64,000 bases of DNA from Actinomucor elegans (taxonomy: Eukaryota > Mucoromycota > Mucoromycetes > Mucorales > Mucoraceae): the NCBI GenBank assembly GCA_026027325.1, contig JAMSLZ010000002.1, positions 1,426,001 through 1,490,000 on the forward strand, given 5' to 3'. Positions 52,714 to 63,390 of the stretch are shown here, piece by piece. Numbering within the stretch: position 1 is the first letter of the stretch; every line of letters begins with the position of its first letter. Below the pieces are notes generated by a model, which was not told where the DNA came from, searched no databases, and saw nothing but the letters and a program-made list of their open reading frames with translations. A program made the translations under genes and the position numbers.

Positions 52714-53700
52714 AAATCATTAGCGGTTGTGACTGAGATGCGATAGAATTGTTCAAATATTTCCCTCGATAACCAGTTGCCTTGGACCACAATGTCCTCT
52801 ACTGAGATACCAGATTGTGCAGCCAACGTGGATCCTAAAGCACGAGCTTTTGGAATAGGGGCCCCAGGTGGCCGAGAGACAAATTGCATGATCGATTGTA
52901 TATGTTTTGAGATTCTTTCATGTCCAATAGCGATAGAGCGATTATTGAGGTTACGAAACAAGGCGTCTATTGCAACTTCAGCAAAGGCAGGATGAGGTGT
53001 AGGTGCGTTATTGGATGCGATGCGTGACAGATAGGATATATATGCTAGAACCGGGCATAACAGGTCATTGGGATGTGGGTGGATTGTAATGGCTTTTGTA
53101 ATACGAGAGCCAAATCTTTTTTCTTTGGGAGCCACAACTACTAGTTTTAGAATGTTGTCTGAAGAAACCGAGCATTGGGATAAATCAATTCGTTCTATAT
53201 CCGAAGGGCGTAAGAAACCCACCATGGCTAGTAGCCATGCTGTTTTAGCGGTGAGTTGTTCAAGGGATAGCTGTTCGTTGAGACCCAAGGAAATGAGATG
53301 TTCTAGAGCTGGGGTGATATCATAATCCCAAGATTTGAGAGGCAAAATGTTACTAGCTTTTAAACCTTTACAAAATTGAATATATTCATTTGATTGTCTA
53401 ATATGTTTTCGATCAGCCGTAGAATAAAGCTGTAAGATAGTAGCGGCATAGTTGAGTGTGGTGGAATTTTTCCATTTTTTTAGAGAATGGTTATCGGCTA
53501 GGAAGTTGAGCAAATTATGGACGGAAGGTGTTAGAGGATCCAGATCTCGAGACTGGCACCAAGTGACAAAAGACGCCTGTTTATATTGATTTTGTTTGTA
53601 GTCTGAACGAGAAGCCTCTATGATTGATATAGCAGAGTCAGAGAGACGAAGACGCTTTAATGAAGGTTCCACGCTAGTAGCTTCCATTGTTTGTTCTTCT
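52714..53700 (-). pseudogene. DIRS-1 tyrosine recombinase
   Basis: SAM-like N-terminal region (FVTWCQSRDLDPLTPSVHNLLNFLAD) and catalytic domain with R in LLAMVGFLRPSDIERI, the KARALGSTLAAQ block and the final GNWLSREIFEQFYR holding the tyrosine. It would integrate circular cDNA without duplications. The last about 20 codons are displaced by LTR-A copy 5. The frame stays open upstream to 54659, but that portion overlaps RNase H and is a shadow. Confidence 0.88.
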
Positions 53701-55440
53701 GAAGGAGGGTTTCTAGATCGTTTTTTGGTTCTTTGGGAATGTCTAGGATGAGAGGAGGACATATGGCTAGTTGCAGGGCTAGCGGATACCACGGCGCCAT
53801 GGGCCAATTTGGAGTGATTAGGGTTGCTGAGCGCCTGTGACGAAGTAGGGTCTGAAGAGTCCTGAGTAATAAGTTCCATGGGGGAGCCAAGTAGATTCGA
53901 CCTGGGAGTAAAGTCCATTGTCGGCTGAATGCATTGGTCCATATCGCTTGAGGGTGGTAGTTCCATGACACGAAGGTTGGTAGTTGATGGTTGTATTGAG
54001 ATGCGAAGAGATCTACATGGTGGGGACCCCATATCCGATCGAGCCATTTGAAGATTGGTGGAGGGAGTGACCATTCGATTTGCTTCTGTAGTGCGCGGGA
54101 CGGTGCGTCTGCTGGATTCAACTGTGATGGGACGTATAGCGTTGATAGCTGTATGTAGTTCCGAAAGCAGTATGTCCAAATGTCCAAAGCAATGCGGTTC
54201 AACGTCGATGATTTGGTGCCGCCGAAGTTTTTTATATAAGCAATGGCTGAAGTATTGTCTATACAGCATTGAAGATGATGGTGTGGTGGGATACGAATAT
54301 GCTGGAATGCCTTCTGGATAACTAGTAGTTCTTTCTGGTTGATGTGAAGTACTTGTTCTCTGGGTGACCATGTGCCCTGAATCGAATTGTTGTCCCATAC
54401 AATCCCATATCCATGGTCTGACGAGTCGGTAAATATCTGTGTTATTGGCAGTTGAGAAATTAGATGGCGTCCATTCCATTTGCTCAATTCTGTGGTCCAC
54501 CACAAAAGCTCCTTCTGCATTTGCGGATTGACTATTGAAGTCTGACGATGTCGTGATTGATTGAGCTGCGTTAAAAGATGACGAGTTCTGAAACGTGCTT
54601 GCTGATTGCCCAGTTGAGTAGCCAATGTGGTGCCAATAAATCGGGCTAATTGAGTCCATGGAACCGTCTTCTGATGTAGGAGGGAATAGGCTAGCCGTCG
54701 GATGTTCCGTATATCTTCTTTCCAGGAATGGATATGGTCATAGTTGAAGTGTTGATATGTAACCCTAGATGGGTCAATGACTGTGAAGGGGTTAGCGATG
54801 ATTTCTGATGATTGAGAAGCCAACCCAACTGTGTCATTCTTTCGCATACCTGTTGTGTGGCATGTTTTGTTTCTTGATATGTCTTGCCCATGATTAGCAA
54901 ATCGTCCAGGTAAGCTGTTATTCGAATGCCCTTTCGACGTGCCCACCTGAGGACTGGTTTGAGGATTTTTGTGAATATAAGAGGTGAGAGGCTGAGGCCG
55001 AACGGTAAAACCCGGTATTGGAATATCTGTTGTCTCCACTGGAATCTTAGTAGATGACGGGATTGCGGATGAATCAATACGTGGTGGGATGCGTCTTTTA
55101 AATCTATTGATGTCAAAAAATCTCCTTGTTGTAGGAGGTTTGTTACAGTTTTCATCGTTTCCATTTTGAAATGCTGAACTGGTAGATGTTGATTGAGTGG
55201 CTTGAGATTGAGAACCGGGCGTAAACCTCCATCCTTTTTTGGGATAACAAAAAGGGTTGAAAGGAAGCCTGGTTTGTTGTGAGGGGCCGGTTCGATTGCT
55301 TGTTTGGCAAGAAGTTTGTGTATCTCCTGGTCGATAATTTGTTGAGCTGGCGTAGTCTGTAATGTTGGTGATTTCTGTATTGGGAGTCGAAGAGGAATGT
55401 AGTAACCGTGTTGGATTATGTTGAGAATCCATGGGTGAAC
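53657..55440 (-). pseudogene. DIRS-1 reverse transcriptase-RNase H
   Basis: RT from about 55440 (FVIPKKDGGLRPVLNLK, then ITAYLDDLL with catalytic DD) reads to 54691, where about two extra bases (TA) shift it; RNase H continues from about 54715 (FTDSSDHGYGIVWD, QLNPADAPSR, HHVDLFAS) to the stop at 53657. The long open frame upstream of 54715 in the RNase H register is a shadow of RT and gag. Confidence 0.87.
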
Positions 55441-55502
55441 TTGGAATCCAAGTAATGAAGACCAGGAGGAAGAAAATTGTGCAAGTCTTCCTCCTACCTG
55501 AT

Positions 55503-56300
55503 CTAAGCTTCCTTCGGTTGATTGTTGCTGTATCGAAAACCCCGTTGAGGTGGGTTAGTGTCAAATTCCTTAGCGTTCTTGATCGGAGAATTAGACTCGT
55601 TGGCATTGTTATTATTATTACGCAAATGTTTGGGTCGAGGCCCATTGTTGCGTTTACGCTGTTGCTGGGTAGCATTATGTACTGACCGTTGCAGTTTAAT
55701 GTGTTCCAACATTTCCTGAGTGTCAATGAGAAAGTTGTCAGTAGTAGGAGCCGGTGGTTCCAAGTTGCTAGGTAATCCCCTGAACATATTTTCTGTACGA
55801 AGAGTAGTGATGTGAGAAGCCGGATCAGACAATAGTTCGTGTATGGCATGAGTAAAATCTCTTGCCTGTTGCCGAATTGTAGCAACATCCCAATTCTCTT
55901 GGAGTAATTGGTATGCAAACCAGTCCACTGGGCGAGTGATACCGGAAAGCCTATATTGTAAAGTAGATAGGTGAGCATCGAACTGTTTGTATGGGTGATT
56001 GAGTTGCACTTTGTTGAGCTTGGGAGGATCATAATTTCGAAGAGAATTCTTAGGACAGTCAAAAAGGAAGCGTCGTCTGTCGCTTTCCGCAAGTGGTCTC
56101 TTGAAAAAGTCTTCCGTAATGAAAGGAAACTCGGCCAGCATGGCATCTGAAGGTGTGAAGTCAGCGCCAGGAGTTCGTACAATAACATTTGGGTCATTAT
56201 TGAAGATGGGCGAAGACTGCAATCGTTGTTCCATATTGGCGATGCGTTCGAGGAGGGCTGAGGCCCAAGAGGGAGGTTGTTCATGATGATCTTCATCCAT
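55503..56300 (-). CDS. DIRS-1 gag-like ORF (265 aa)
   Basis: First ORF after the right end. Starts MDEDHHEQPPSWASALLERI; a helical middle matches the DIRS-2 gag in layout and wording (ITRPVDWFAYQLLQ versus FRPLDILSHKLV); the basic Asn-rich C-terminus is likely nucleic-acid binding. No zinc knuckle. Confidence 0.78.
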   Translation of the reverse strand: MDEDHHEQPPSWASALLERIANMEQRLQSSPIFNNDPNVIVRTPGADFTPSDAMLAEFPFITEDFFKRPLAESDRRRFLFDCPKNSLRNYDPPKLNKVQLNHPYKQFDAHLSTLQYRLSGITRPVDWFAYQLLQENWDVATIRQQARDFTHAIHELLSDPASHITTLRTENMFRGLPSNLEPPAPTTDNFLIDTQEMLEHIKLQRSVHNATQQQRKRNNGPRPKHLRNNNNNANESNSPIKNAKEFDTNPPQRGFRYSNNQPKEA

Positions 56301-57090
56301 ATGAATAGGCTACGACGGTGTAAATTCCAGGAGCGTAGTAAAGTCGAACAAAAAGAAGATGAAGTATTTAGAATAAGAAAAAATTTCAATTTATATACGT
56401 AGTACAAGTTCGAATTTACAATAAAAGATAGATAACAACAAAACAACAAAGATCACCAAGCTCGAAGTGTAATACAAACTTATTTATATTACAAAAATTA
56501 ACATTATTTAAAAATTTTCTATTAATTACAATGTTACCTTTTTATTACTTTTATTACTACTTTTCAATTATATAAATATTTTAAAATCTACATAAAATTT
56601 ATTTAGTTTGAAACATTTCTCTATATAATGTCCTTTATATGACAATAAACTGTTGGAGGTGGATGGAATAAAAAAATAAGGATCATTATCAAAATAATGT
56701 ACAGAAATATTAAATATAAATGTTTTACATTTATTTTTAATTATTTCTAAAAAGTAAATATAAAAAAGACGAAAAAAATAAAATCACTCAGATTTTAATT
56801 TGAATTTTTTAATATTTATGTTTTTGAGATTTAAATAAAAGTTGTAAAACAACATTTATTAATTCTAGGTCGAGAAAATTCTCTTAAGAATTGTTTGAGA
56901 CCATCAGAACAAAATAGGAAATATTATTATGCTAGAATCTTCTTGAACCTTTATTTCATAGCGATTATTAAAGATATAAAAGAAAGCGAAAATGAGAAAA
57001 AATAAAGGTCAATCTTCTTTTTCGCTCGGTCATTACCAGCTTATAATTATCAGTACACCTACAGAACACTAAGCTTTTCATTTACCCTCA

Positions 57091-57914
57091 ATGTCCTCTA
57101 TGGAAGAGCAATTCCACATGATGCAGCAACAAATTGCTGCCCTCCAGGAACAACTTAACGGTGCCTCTACTCCTATGCAGTCAGCGGATGACACTGCTAC
57201 ATTACCTCTTCACTCAATGGGAGTCCGCCCTCACTATGACTGGTCTCCTTCCGAGGCTTTGACCGAATTGATGAACTTAGATACTCCCTTACATACTTCG
57301 AATTTACTTTCGGACTCGGAACGCAAGACAATCATTGAATCTTACCCTCCTATGGCGCATCTGGAATACAGAGCCCCAGCTACTATCCCCACTGCTGAAA
57401 GACTTATGAACAAGGGTCAAAAGTACGAAGATAACTCCCTCAAAAACCTTCAATATCTTTTGTCAGCTACTTTCCGGCCATTAGATATTCTGAGTCATAA
57501 ACTCGTAACCTCTGAAACGGGCAACCCAAATTTAGAGCGCTATTGCACTATGCTAAGGGATGTTCGCCGACTTTTGCTACATGTATGCTCGACCATGACT
57601 CAAGCCCGTAACAACATTGCTCTCCGCGCGGTCAATCCATCTTTCTCTATGAAAACTAATCAAGAGACCAACTATACTCTTCCCTTAGATGAATTTCATA
57701 ATTCTTTGATTCAACAAACAGCAGCAAGAAAAGCTACTCGTGAAGCAACTCTCAATCGCCGTCAACGACGCTTTACTTCAGCAAACTCCGGTCATGCTAG
57801 TTCCTTCTCGAACGTTTCGGATCCGCAGTTTTTTCGGTCAGGTCCACCCTCTCAGCAGGGTGGTTACAACAACAGCACTATCAACAACAGCAACTTCAAC
57901 AACAACAGCAACTT

Positions 57915-57980
<66 letters not shown>

Positions 57981-58065
57981 TTTCAACAACAACCGCAACT
58001 TCAGCACCAGCAACAATACTCGGCACAACAACAACAAGAAGAACACCAATCCTTTTCGTCAGTAA
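57091..58065 (+). CDS. DIRS-2 gag-like ORF (324 aa)
   Basis: Starts MSSMEEQFHMMQQQIAALQ (short coiled coil), has a helical core, then an Asn/Ser-rich tail encoded by a CAA/CAG microsatellite (about 57870-58010). In the -1 frame the same repeat encodes poly-Gln at the start of the RT ORF, so gag and RT overlap. The first ATG after the terminal arm is chosen. Confidence 0.8.
57870..58010 (+). repeat. CAA/CAG microsatellite
   Basis: Trinucleotide run read as Asn/Ser in gag and as Gln in the overlapping RT frame; likely length-variable. Confidence 0.85.
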
Positions 58066-58224
58066 CCTTAACAACTATAACAGAATCAATAGTCGATCCA
58101 GTAGGAGGACGGCTCAGCAAGTATTTTACAAAATGGACAGAAATTTCCAACAACTCGTTTGTCAACACAACAATCAAGTACGGCTACAACAGGGTCATTA
58201 TGCATCTAACTCTCATATAATTTT

Positions 58225-59163
58225 TTATACCATTTCTTCAATTAATTTTATAAAACTATCAATTGAAGTCTTCTTTATACTATTAAATGTATATAAAGGA
58301 AAAACTAAATTACTATTAATTATTTTTTCATTACTACATATTTTGAAACTTATTTCTAAATTTTTTAAAAACCTTGATTTGTTTTTATCATACATTTCAT
58401 AAATATTATCACTATTTATTTGATTATTTTTAATTTTTGTATATAAATCATTAAACAATTTTAATGTATTTCTATTATTAACAATTACATCATTAAGCAA
58501 ATTAACATCATCTTTACATTTAAGTAAATTCAAATTGTTCTTTTTTAATCTATTTATTACCTTTAAGTTTTCTTCATTATTATTTATTTTAATATAATCT
58601 TTTCTTTGTTTTTTATTATTATTACTGTTTGTAGTGGTACTATAATTACTTGTATTACTGGTTATAGAACTATTATCATCATATTCTTCAATATCATTAC
58701 CGCTGCTAATACTATTATTTTCCTCATATAACTCATCTTCTATATCTTCTAAATCACTTTCTAATATTTCATCTTCATAGTTTTTATTTTTATTATTATT
58801 ACTTTCTAAAAATTCATCATATATATCTTCTTCGATTACTTCTTTATCTATTTTATTATTTTGTTCATGATATTCTATAACTTTAAAATGATTTAAACAA
58901 TATAAATTATTATTAACTAACCAATTACCAACTTCATTGCATTTATCATTATAGCATTTTTTACTTTCTAATTTTAATGTATTTCTATTAATATTATTTA
59001 ATTGATTTTTTAATTCTTCATTTATTTTTTTATAATTATTATTTTCATCTGTTAATATTTTATTATTTTTTGTTAAAAATGAAATCTTTTTAATGAGATA
59101 ATAATAATCCTTCTTGTTAATTTTAATGTATTTTAATTTTTTATTTGGTCTTACTCTACTCAT
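58225..59163 (-). CDS. Passenger protein of IS-e (312 aa, unknown)
   Basis: Starts MSRVRPNKKLKYIKINKKDYYYL. A predicted coiled coil (about residues 20-65), then a Cys/His cluster CYNDKCNEVGNWLVNNNLYCLNHF (C-x4-C...C-x2-H) that could bind zinc, then an acidic Asp/Glu/Asn-rich centre and a helical C-terminus. No family recognised. It starts 29 bp after the transposase stop, and its AAAATTGA box overlaps that stop, as in compact viral genomes. Unrelated by eye to the other passengers. Confidence 0.68.
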   Translation of the reverse strand: MSRVRPNKKLKYIKINKKDYYYLIKKISFLTKNNKILTDENNNYKKINEELKNQLNNINRNTLKLESKKCYNDKCNEVGNWLVNNNLYCLNHFKVIEYHEQNNKIDKEVIEEDIYDEFLESNNNKNKNYEDEILESDLEDIEDELYEENNSISSGNDIEEYDDNSSITSNTSNYSTTTNSNNNKKQRKDYIKINNNEENLKVINRLKKNNLNLLKCKDDVNLLNDVIVNNRNTLKLFNDLYTKIKNNQINSDNIYEMYDKNKSRFLKNLEISFKICSNEKIINSNLVFPLYTFNSIKKTSIDSFIKLIEEMV

Positions 59164-59184
59164 ATTTTTATTATATAATGAAAT

Positions 59185-59192
59185 TCAATTTT
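59185..59192 (-). promoter_or_regulatory. AAAATTGA box, IS-e passenger gene
   Basis: On minus TTAAAAATTGAATTTC; overlaps the transposase stop codon and lies 21 bp before the ATG at 59163. Confidence 0.62.
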
Positions 59193-60070
59193 TAATCTTT
59201 CAAAAAGTTTTTCCAAATATTATATTCTCTATTTTTTTTTCTCCATTGATATTCCCTGAGATATAGAATTATGTCTTTCTTGTTTCTATTTCTAGGTATA
59301 ATACTTTGTTTTAATCCATTCCATGTTCCTTCTATGGTATTTGTATGAATTCCTGTTATAGGATCTTTAAAATGTTTTTTATGATTTACTGTTTTATGTT
59401 TATACCCAATTTTATTTAAATCATTATAACCTTTCCAACAATCTGTGTATATAGTTGTACCTTTCTTAATATACTTACTAATTATTTGATTAATATTCTC
59501 TATATTTCTTTCTTCAATAGGTTCTAAAAATACTTTTTTATTTTCATTTGTAACCTTATTCTTTAATCTACTTCTTTGTATTCCACCAATAACCCAAGCA
59601 CCTTCAACTTTATGTCCCTTGTTATATTTTCTTTTTGCAATTTTAGTTTCATCAATTTCTACAATTTCATTTCTTCCACCTATTTTATTACTTGGTTTAA
59701 TAAGTTGTTTATTCTTAATGTATTTTCTGAAAATTTTATTATATCTACTTACTGTATTTTTATCAATTTGTAAACTTGAGGATATAAAAGATGAGGGTGC
59801 TTTTCCTAAAAATAAATACAATATGTGTAACTGGATATTTAACGGTAATCTTAATTTACTAAATATTGTTCCTTTCAATGGTGATATAGCTTTTCTACAT
59901 TTATAATATTTACAAACATACAATTTTTTTTTCAAATTTAATTTCATATCATGTCCACATTCATTACATTTTTCAATCTTATTCACATAATTATTTTTAA
60001 TTAAATATTCCAATGCATCATCTTCATTATCGAATATATGCTTCAAACTTTTATAAGATTCTATAAACAT
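59192..60070 (-). CDS. IS1595-like (ISXO2/Merlin) transposase, 292 aa, intact
   Basis: Same architecture as the IS-b enzyme: zinc ribbon C35/C38 and C53/C58, HTH-like QIDKNTVSRYNKIFRK, catalytic D140 (IDETK), D210 (TDCWKGY), E247 (IEGTWN). One residue shorter near 125. No lesion seen, and the terminal repeats and target copies are intact, so it could be active. Confidence 0.93.
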   Translation of the reverse strand: MFIESYKSLKHIFDNEDDALEYLIKNNYVNKIEKCNECGHDMKLNLKKKLYVCKYYKCRKAISPLKGTIFSKLRLPLNIQLHILYLFLGKAPSSFISSSLQIDKNTVSRYNKIFRKYIKNKQLIKPSNKIGGRNEIVEIDETKIAKRKYNKGHKVEGAWVIGGIQRSRLKNKVTNENKKVFLEPIEERNIENINQIISKYIKKGTTIYTDCWKGYNDLNKIGYKHKTVNHKKHFKDPITGIHTNTIEGTWNGLKQSIIPRNRNKKDIILYLREYQWRKKNREYNIWKNFLKD

Positions 60071-60117
60071 AATAGATAATAATATCTTGGGTATTTAATT
60101 TAATAAATTATGAAAAT

Positions 60118-60125
60118 TCAATTTT
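60118..60125 (-). promoter_or_regulatory. AAAATTGA box, IS-e transposase
   Basis: On minus AAAATTGAATTTTC, 47 bp before the ATG at 60070. Confidence 0.6.
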
Positions 60126-60190
60126 GATGAAAAACAATTTTAATAATTCGGAGTTTAAATATAACCTGAGACCTATATGCAGATACATCC

Positions 60191-62000
60191 CTACAACATT
60201 CCTTTCCACACTTCACCTCCTGTCACCTCAACACCAACTCCAATAATTCCATTCTCAACCGAACAATCTTACCTAATAGACCAAGCGATACAGGATTTAC
60301 TGCAAAAAGCTGCTATCGAGAAAGTATCGCCACAACAAGTGAAAGAAGTCCCCGGGTTCTACAGTTCAATGTTTGTCATCCCCAAAAAGAATGGCGGCAT
60401 TCGTCCTGTATTCAACCTCAAGAAGTTGAATCAGTATCTGGAGGCACCACATTTCAAAATGGAAACAATCAGGGAAGTATCACAGATGATAGATCCAAAC
60501 GATTACTTGGTCTCAATCGATTTATCCGATGCATTCTTACACATAGGACTACACCAAGACTCGCGACGCTTCCTTCGTCTAAAATGGAAGGATCAAGTGT
60601 ATCAATATCGCACCGCCCCTTTCGGCTTGGCTTCAAGTCCTTATGTCTTCACGAAAGTATGCAGACCCGTTTTAGAGCATTTCCGCTCGAAAGGCGTCAA
60701 ATTATCAGCATACCTGGACGACTGGATTTTGGCGGCACCAACGAAACAACTGGCCACACAACAAGCGCAAGAAGTGGTATCTCTACTACAAAAATTAGGA
60801 TGGATCGTAAACTTCAAGAAGTCAGTTCTACTCCCTTCACAACGAATAGAACACCTAGGCTTTGTCTTGAATACAAAAAACATGACAGCCTCGCTACCTC
60901 TGAAGAAACTTCGAGATATCCGTCGATCTATCAAACAAGTGTTAGACCACCCCAATCGCCAATCACCCAGAATCATCCACAGTTTAACCATGCGAATCCA
61001 GGCAGCAACCTTTGCAATCTTCCCGGCACGTCTCTACACTCGTCATCTTTTATACTACAAGAACCAAATGGTGAAAACAGAGGCCGACTGGGATCTCCCT
61101 CGTCCGTTAGACCAAGCCAGCAAGGACGAACTCAACTGGTGGTACTTCAACCTACAGAAGTGGAACGGTCGGTCCCTCCTAACAGCTACACCCACACAAA
61201 CTATCTTTGTAGATGCCAGCGACACGGGCTGGGGTTGCAGTTGGAACAAGCAGCGAGCACATGGTTACTGGACCCCTCTAGAAGCAGCACAGTCGATCAA
61301 CTGGCGAGAGCTCAAGGCAGTCCATTTGGCCCTCAAGACTTTCCCGATACCGGCGAATTCGACTATTCTGATCAGGACAGACAGCACAACCAGTCTATCA
61401 TATATCAACAAACAAGGCGGTACCCGGTCACTATCTCTCCTGAATCTAGCAACGGAAGTCTGGAACTGGTGCCTCAACAAAAATATAGCCATACAAGCTC
61501 AACATATCAGCGGCATACACAATGTAACAGCCGACATGGAGTCTCGCAGAACTTATTTCAAGAACCAATGGCAAATCAAACCGGAAATATTTCAGGAAAT
61601 CAATCAGCATTGGGGCCCTCACTCGGTGGATCTATTCGCAGACAGGACGACCAGATTATTACCAAAGTACGTGTCTTGGCTCCCGGACCCGGATGCTATT
61701 CACACGGATGCGTTTTCGATACAATGGAAGAATTGGACGATACCCTTCGCAAATCCCCCCTGGAATCTCATCTCACGAGTATTACGGAAGATAATTCAGG
61801 AACGAGTTCCTCGGATAACTGTAGTGGCTCCATACTGGCCCAGTGCGATTTGGTTCCCAATCTTACAACAGCTATCATTAGAGAAACCGTGGATTTTTCC
61901 TCCGCAAGCGGTACAAATAACTTCGCCGAAGACAGTGCATCCACTAATACCGCAGAACTGGATGCTATCCGTGTGGCAATTATCAGGTCAAAACTGGTAG
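60191..62000 (+). pseudogene. DIRS-2 reverse transcriptase-RNase H (5' part before IS-e)
   Basis: The ORF begins in the gag overlap and reads FTKWTEISNN to IKYGY before IS-e, then NIPFHTSPP onward. RT: FVIPKKNGGIRPVFNLKK, SIDLSDAFLHI, LSAYLDDWIL (catalytic DD). RNase H: FVDASDTGWGCSW, RELKAVHLAL, NVTADMESR, HSVDLFAD. Open from IS-e to the stop at 62000, so only the insertion breaks it. The ATG at 60177 lies in IS-e and is accidental. Confidence 0.92.
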
Positions 62001-62993
62001 CAGCAAACCTTAGTGATCAAGCAATCCAAGATATGCTACATCAACAACTAGCTCCTACTCCTACCAATCAAGGGTATCGAAAAAGTCAATTACGCTTCTT
62101 AGCTTGGGCACAAAAGAATAATGTCTCGTTTACAACATTTACTGGTGCAGATCTCGTTAATTTCATGGTCGATGTTCGAAATACCCATCATTTACAGGTG
62201 GTTACTCTCAAAACGATTCGTGCAGCGGTGGTTCATCTCCATGATAACACAGCAAGTATTCGCAGTGATCCCTCTGGTGAACTCATACCTAGACGCCCTA
62301 TACAAACAGGCTCCGCCTATAAGTATTCATCGCCCTACGATCGATCTAACTCCTGCCCTGGTGCGTGCTCGCTCTATCCCTTCTCGTTCTAGTACCTCGC
62401 TCAAACTGTTACAACAAAAATTGGCTTTCCTCTTAGCTATGGCTGCTTTCCTTCGCCCTTCTGACTTGGCTCGTATTCCATACTCTTCCTGTAACGTTCG
62501 ACCGACTGATGGCTGCTTAAATTTTACGGTCGTATCTCCAAAGGAAACTCGTAGGAAACGACGCATAATAAAGCCCTTTACTATACATCCACACAGTACA
62601 GATATTGAATTATGTCCAGTAGAATGCTTTAAGGCGCTTCAAGGTCATCCTGAACTTCGTCCTCGGCCCCAGGATTCCCAGCTGTTCATCAAGTCAAATA
62701 ATATCAGTCAACCATTATCGTCTCATACTTTGTCATCTTGGCTCCATCGTGAATTTATTTCCTTATGTACAAACGAACCTGGTGTGTCTATTCGCTCTCT
62801 AGCTTCTTCTCGAGCCTTGGATCAAGGCGTCTCCATAGATAACATTGTGGCTCTTGGTAACTGGGCGTCCTCAAGTACTTTCCAAAACCATTATCAACGA
62901 AATCAAATGGCTATGGTTGACTTCACTTCTACGGTTCTTTCTGGTGACGTTGAAGAATTTTATGATGCTTTTGATTCTTTCTCTCTGGATTAG
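61900..62993 (+). pseudogene. DIRS-2 tyrosine recombinase (one frameshift)
   Basis: N-terminal SAM-like part (YRKSQLRFLAWAQKNNVSFTTF) in one frame to about 62275, then LVNSYLDALYKQAPP in the next; catalytic part with R in MAAFLRPSDLARI, SIRSLASSRALDQG and the terminal GNWASSSTFQNHYQR holding the tyrosine. A single one-base change near 62275 accounts for the break. Confidence 0.88.
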
Positions 62994-63107
62994 CATAATA
63001 ATATTTCCTATTTTGTTCTGATGGTCTCAAACAATTCTTAAGAGAATTTTCTCGACCTAGAATTGACAGTTAGACCTGAAGAACAAAATAGGAAATATTA
63101 TTATCCC
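62994..63107. repeat. DIRS-2 internal complementary region
   Basis: Reverse complement of the two element ends joined at CCTAGAATTGACAG, the predicted circle junction. Confidence 0.87.
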
Positions 63108-63390
63108 CACCCTTCTTTACTATTTATTTTACTTTCCCTCCCATCATTGATTACTTTGACCGAGCTTAAAATTCGATTGACCTTTATTTTTTCTCATTTT
63201 CGCTTTCTTTTATATCTTTAATAATCGCTATGAAATAAAGGTTCAAGAAGATTCTAGCATAATAATATTTCCTATTTTGTTCTTCAGGTCTAACTGTCAA
63301 ATCTGTACATTATATTTTGACCTATCCCAAAATAAATATCAAAAATAATTACCATATTTAGTATATGAGAGTTATAATCATATCACACCG

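Larger units (their letters stand above)
52083..56472 (-). mobile_element. DIRS-1, tyrosine-recombinase retrotransposon
   Basis: Minus-strand gag, RT-RNase H and tyrosine recombinase, non-identical inverted ends and an internal complementary region at about 52275-52395 containing the joined ends of the circle (TGTAATATAATGTAG on minus), the hallmark of DIRS. No duplication other than a shared TA. Inserted in IS-d; IS-a shows the empty site at about 3112. Confidence 0.92.
58192..60190 (-). mobile_element. IS-e, IS1595/Merlin-like element, apparently intact
   Basis: 1999 bp; on minus starts GGATGTATCTGC and ends ...GCATAATGACCC; CTACAACA duplicated (58184-58191, 60191-60198). Inserted at the DIRS-2 gag-RT overlap. 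Two open genes in series, each with its AAAATTGA box. Confidence 0.94.
56863..63298 (+). mobile_element. DIRS-2, tyrosine-recombinase retrotransposon interrupted by IS-e
   Basis: Left end TTCTAGGTCGAG, right end TTAGACAGTT-type reversed (AACTGTC), an internal complementary region at about 62994-63107 and inverted arms around GAACAAAATAGGAAATATT. Only AA is shared with the target (56861-56862, 63299-63300). About 4.4 kb without IS-e. Confidence 0.92.
50613..63390 (+). mobile_element. IS-d, IS1595-like element split by DIRS-1 and DIRS-2
   Basis: Flanked by AAGTACAC (50605-50612, 63391-63398). Its own sequence is in three pieces (50613-52082, 56473-56862, 63299-63390) that together match IS-a, which provides the empty sites for both DIRS insertions. 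Confidence 0.93.

Noticed and set aside
52714..53700. Phage or plasmid integrase
   Set aside because: It is a tyrosine recombinase but is tied to DIRS RT-RNase H and complementary-region structure.
53700..54659. N-terminal half of the 652-codon frame of DIRS-1
   Set aside because: Low-complexity shadow of RNase H; recombinase similarity starts near 53700.
54720..56449. Upstream half of a 930-codon minus-strand open frame
   Set aside because: Out of register with gag (55503-56300) and RT, which have motifs in other frames; only its last third is real RNase H.
57740..58402. Thr/Ala-rich ORF over the microsatellite
   Set aside because: Third-frame reading of the CAA/CAG repeat; runs into IS-e by chance.
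60584..61880. Long open frame overlapping DIRS-2 RT
   Set aside because: Shadow in the +1 register of the RT-RNase H ORF; only the tail becomes recombinase sequence.
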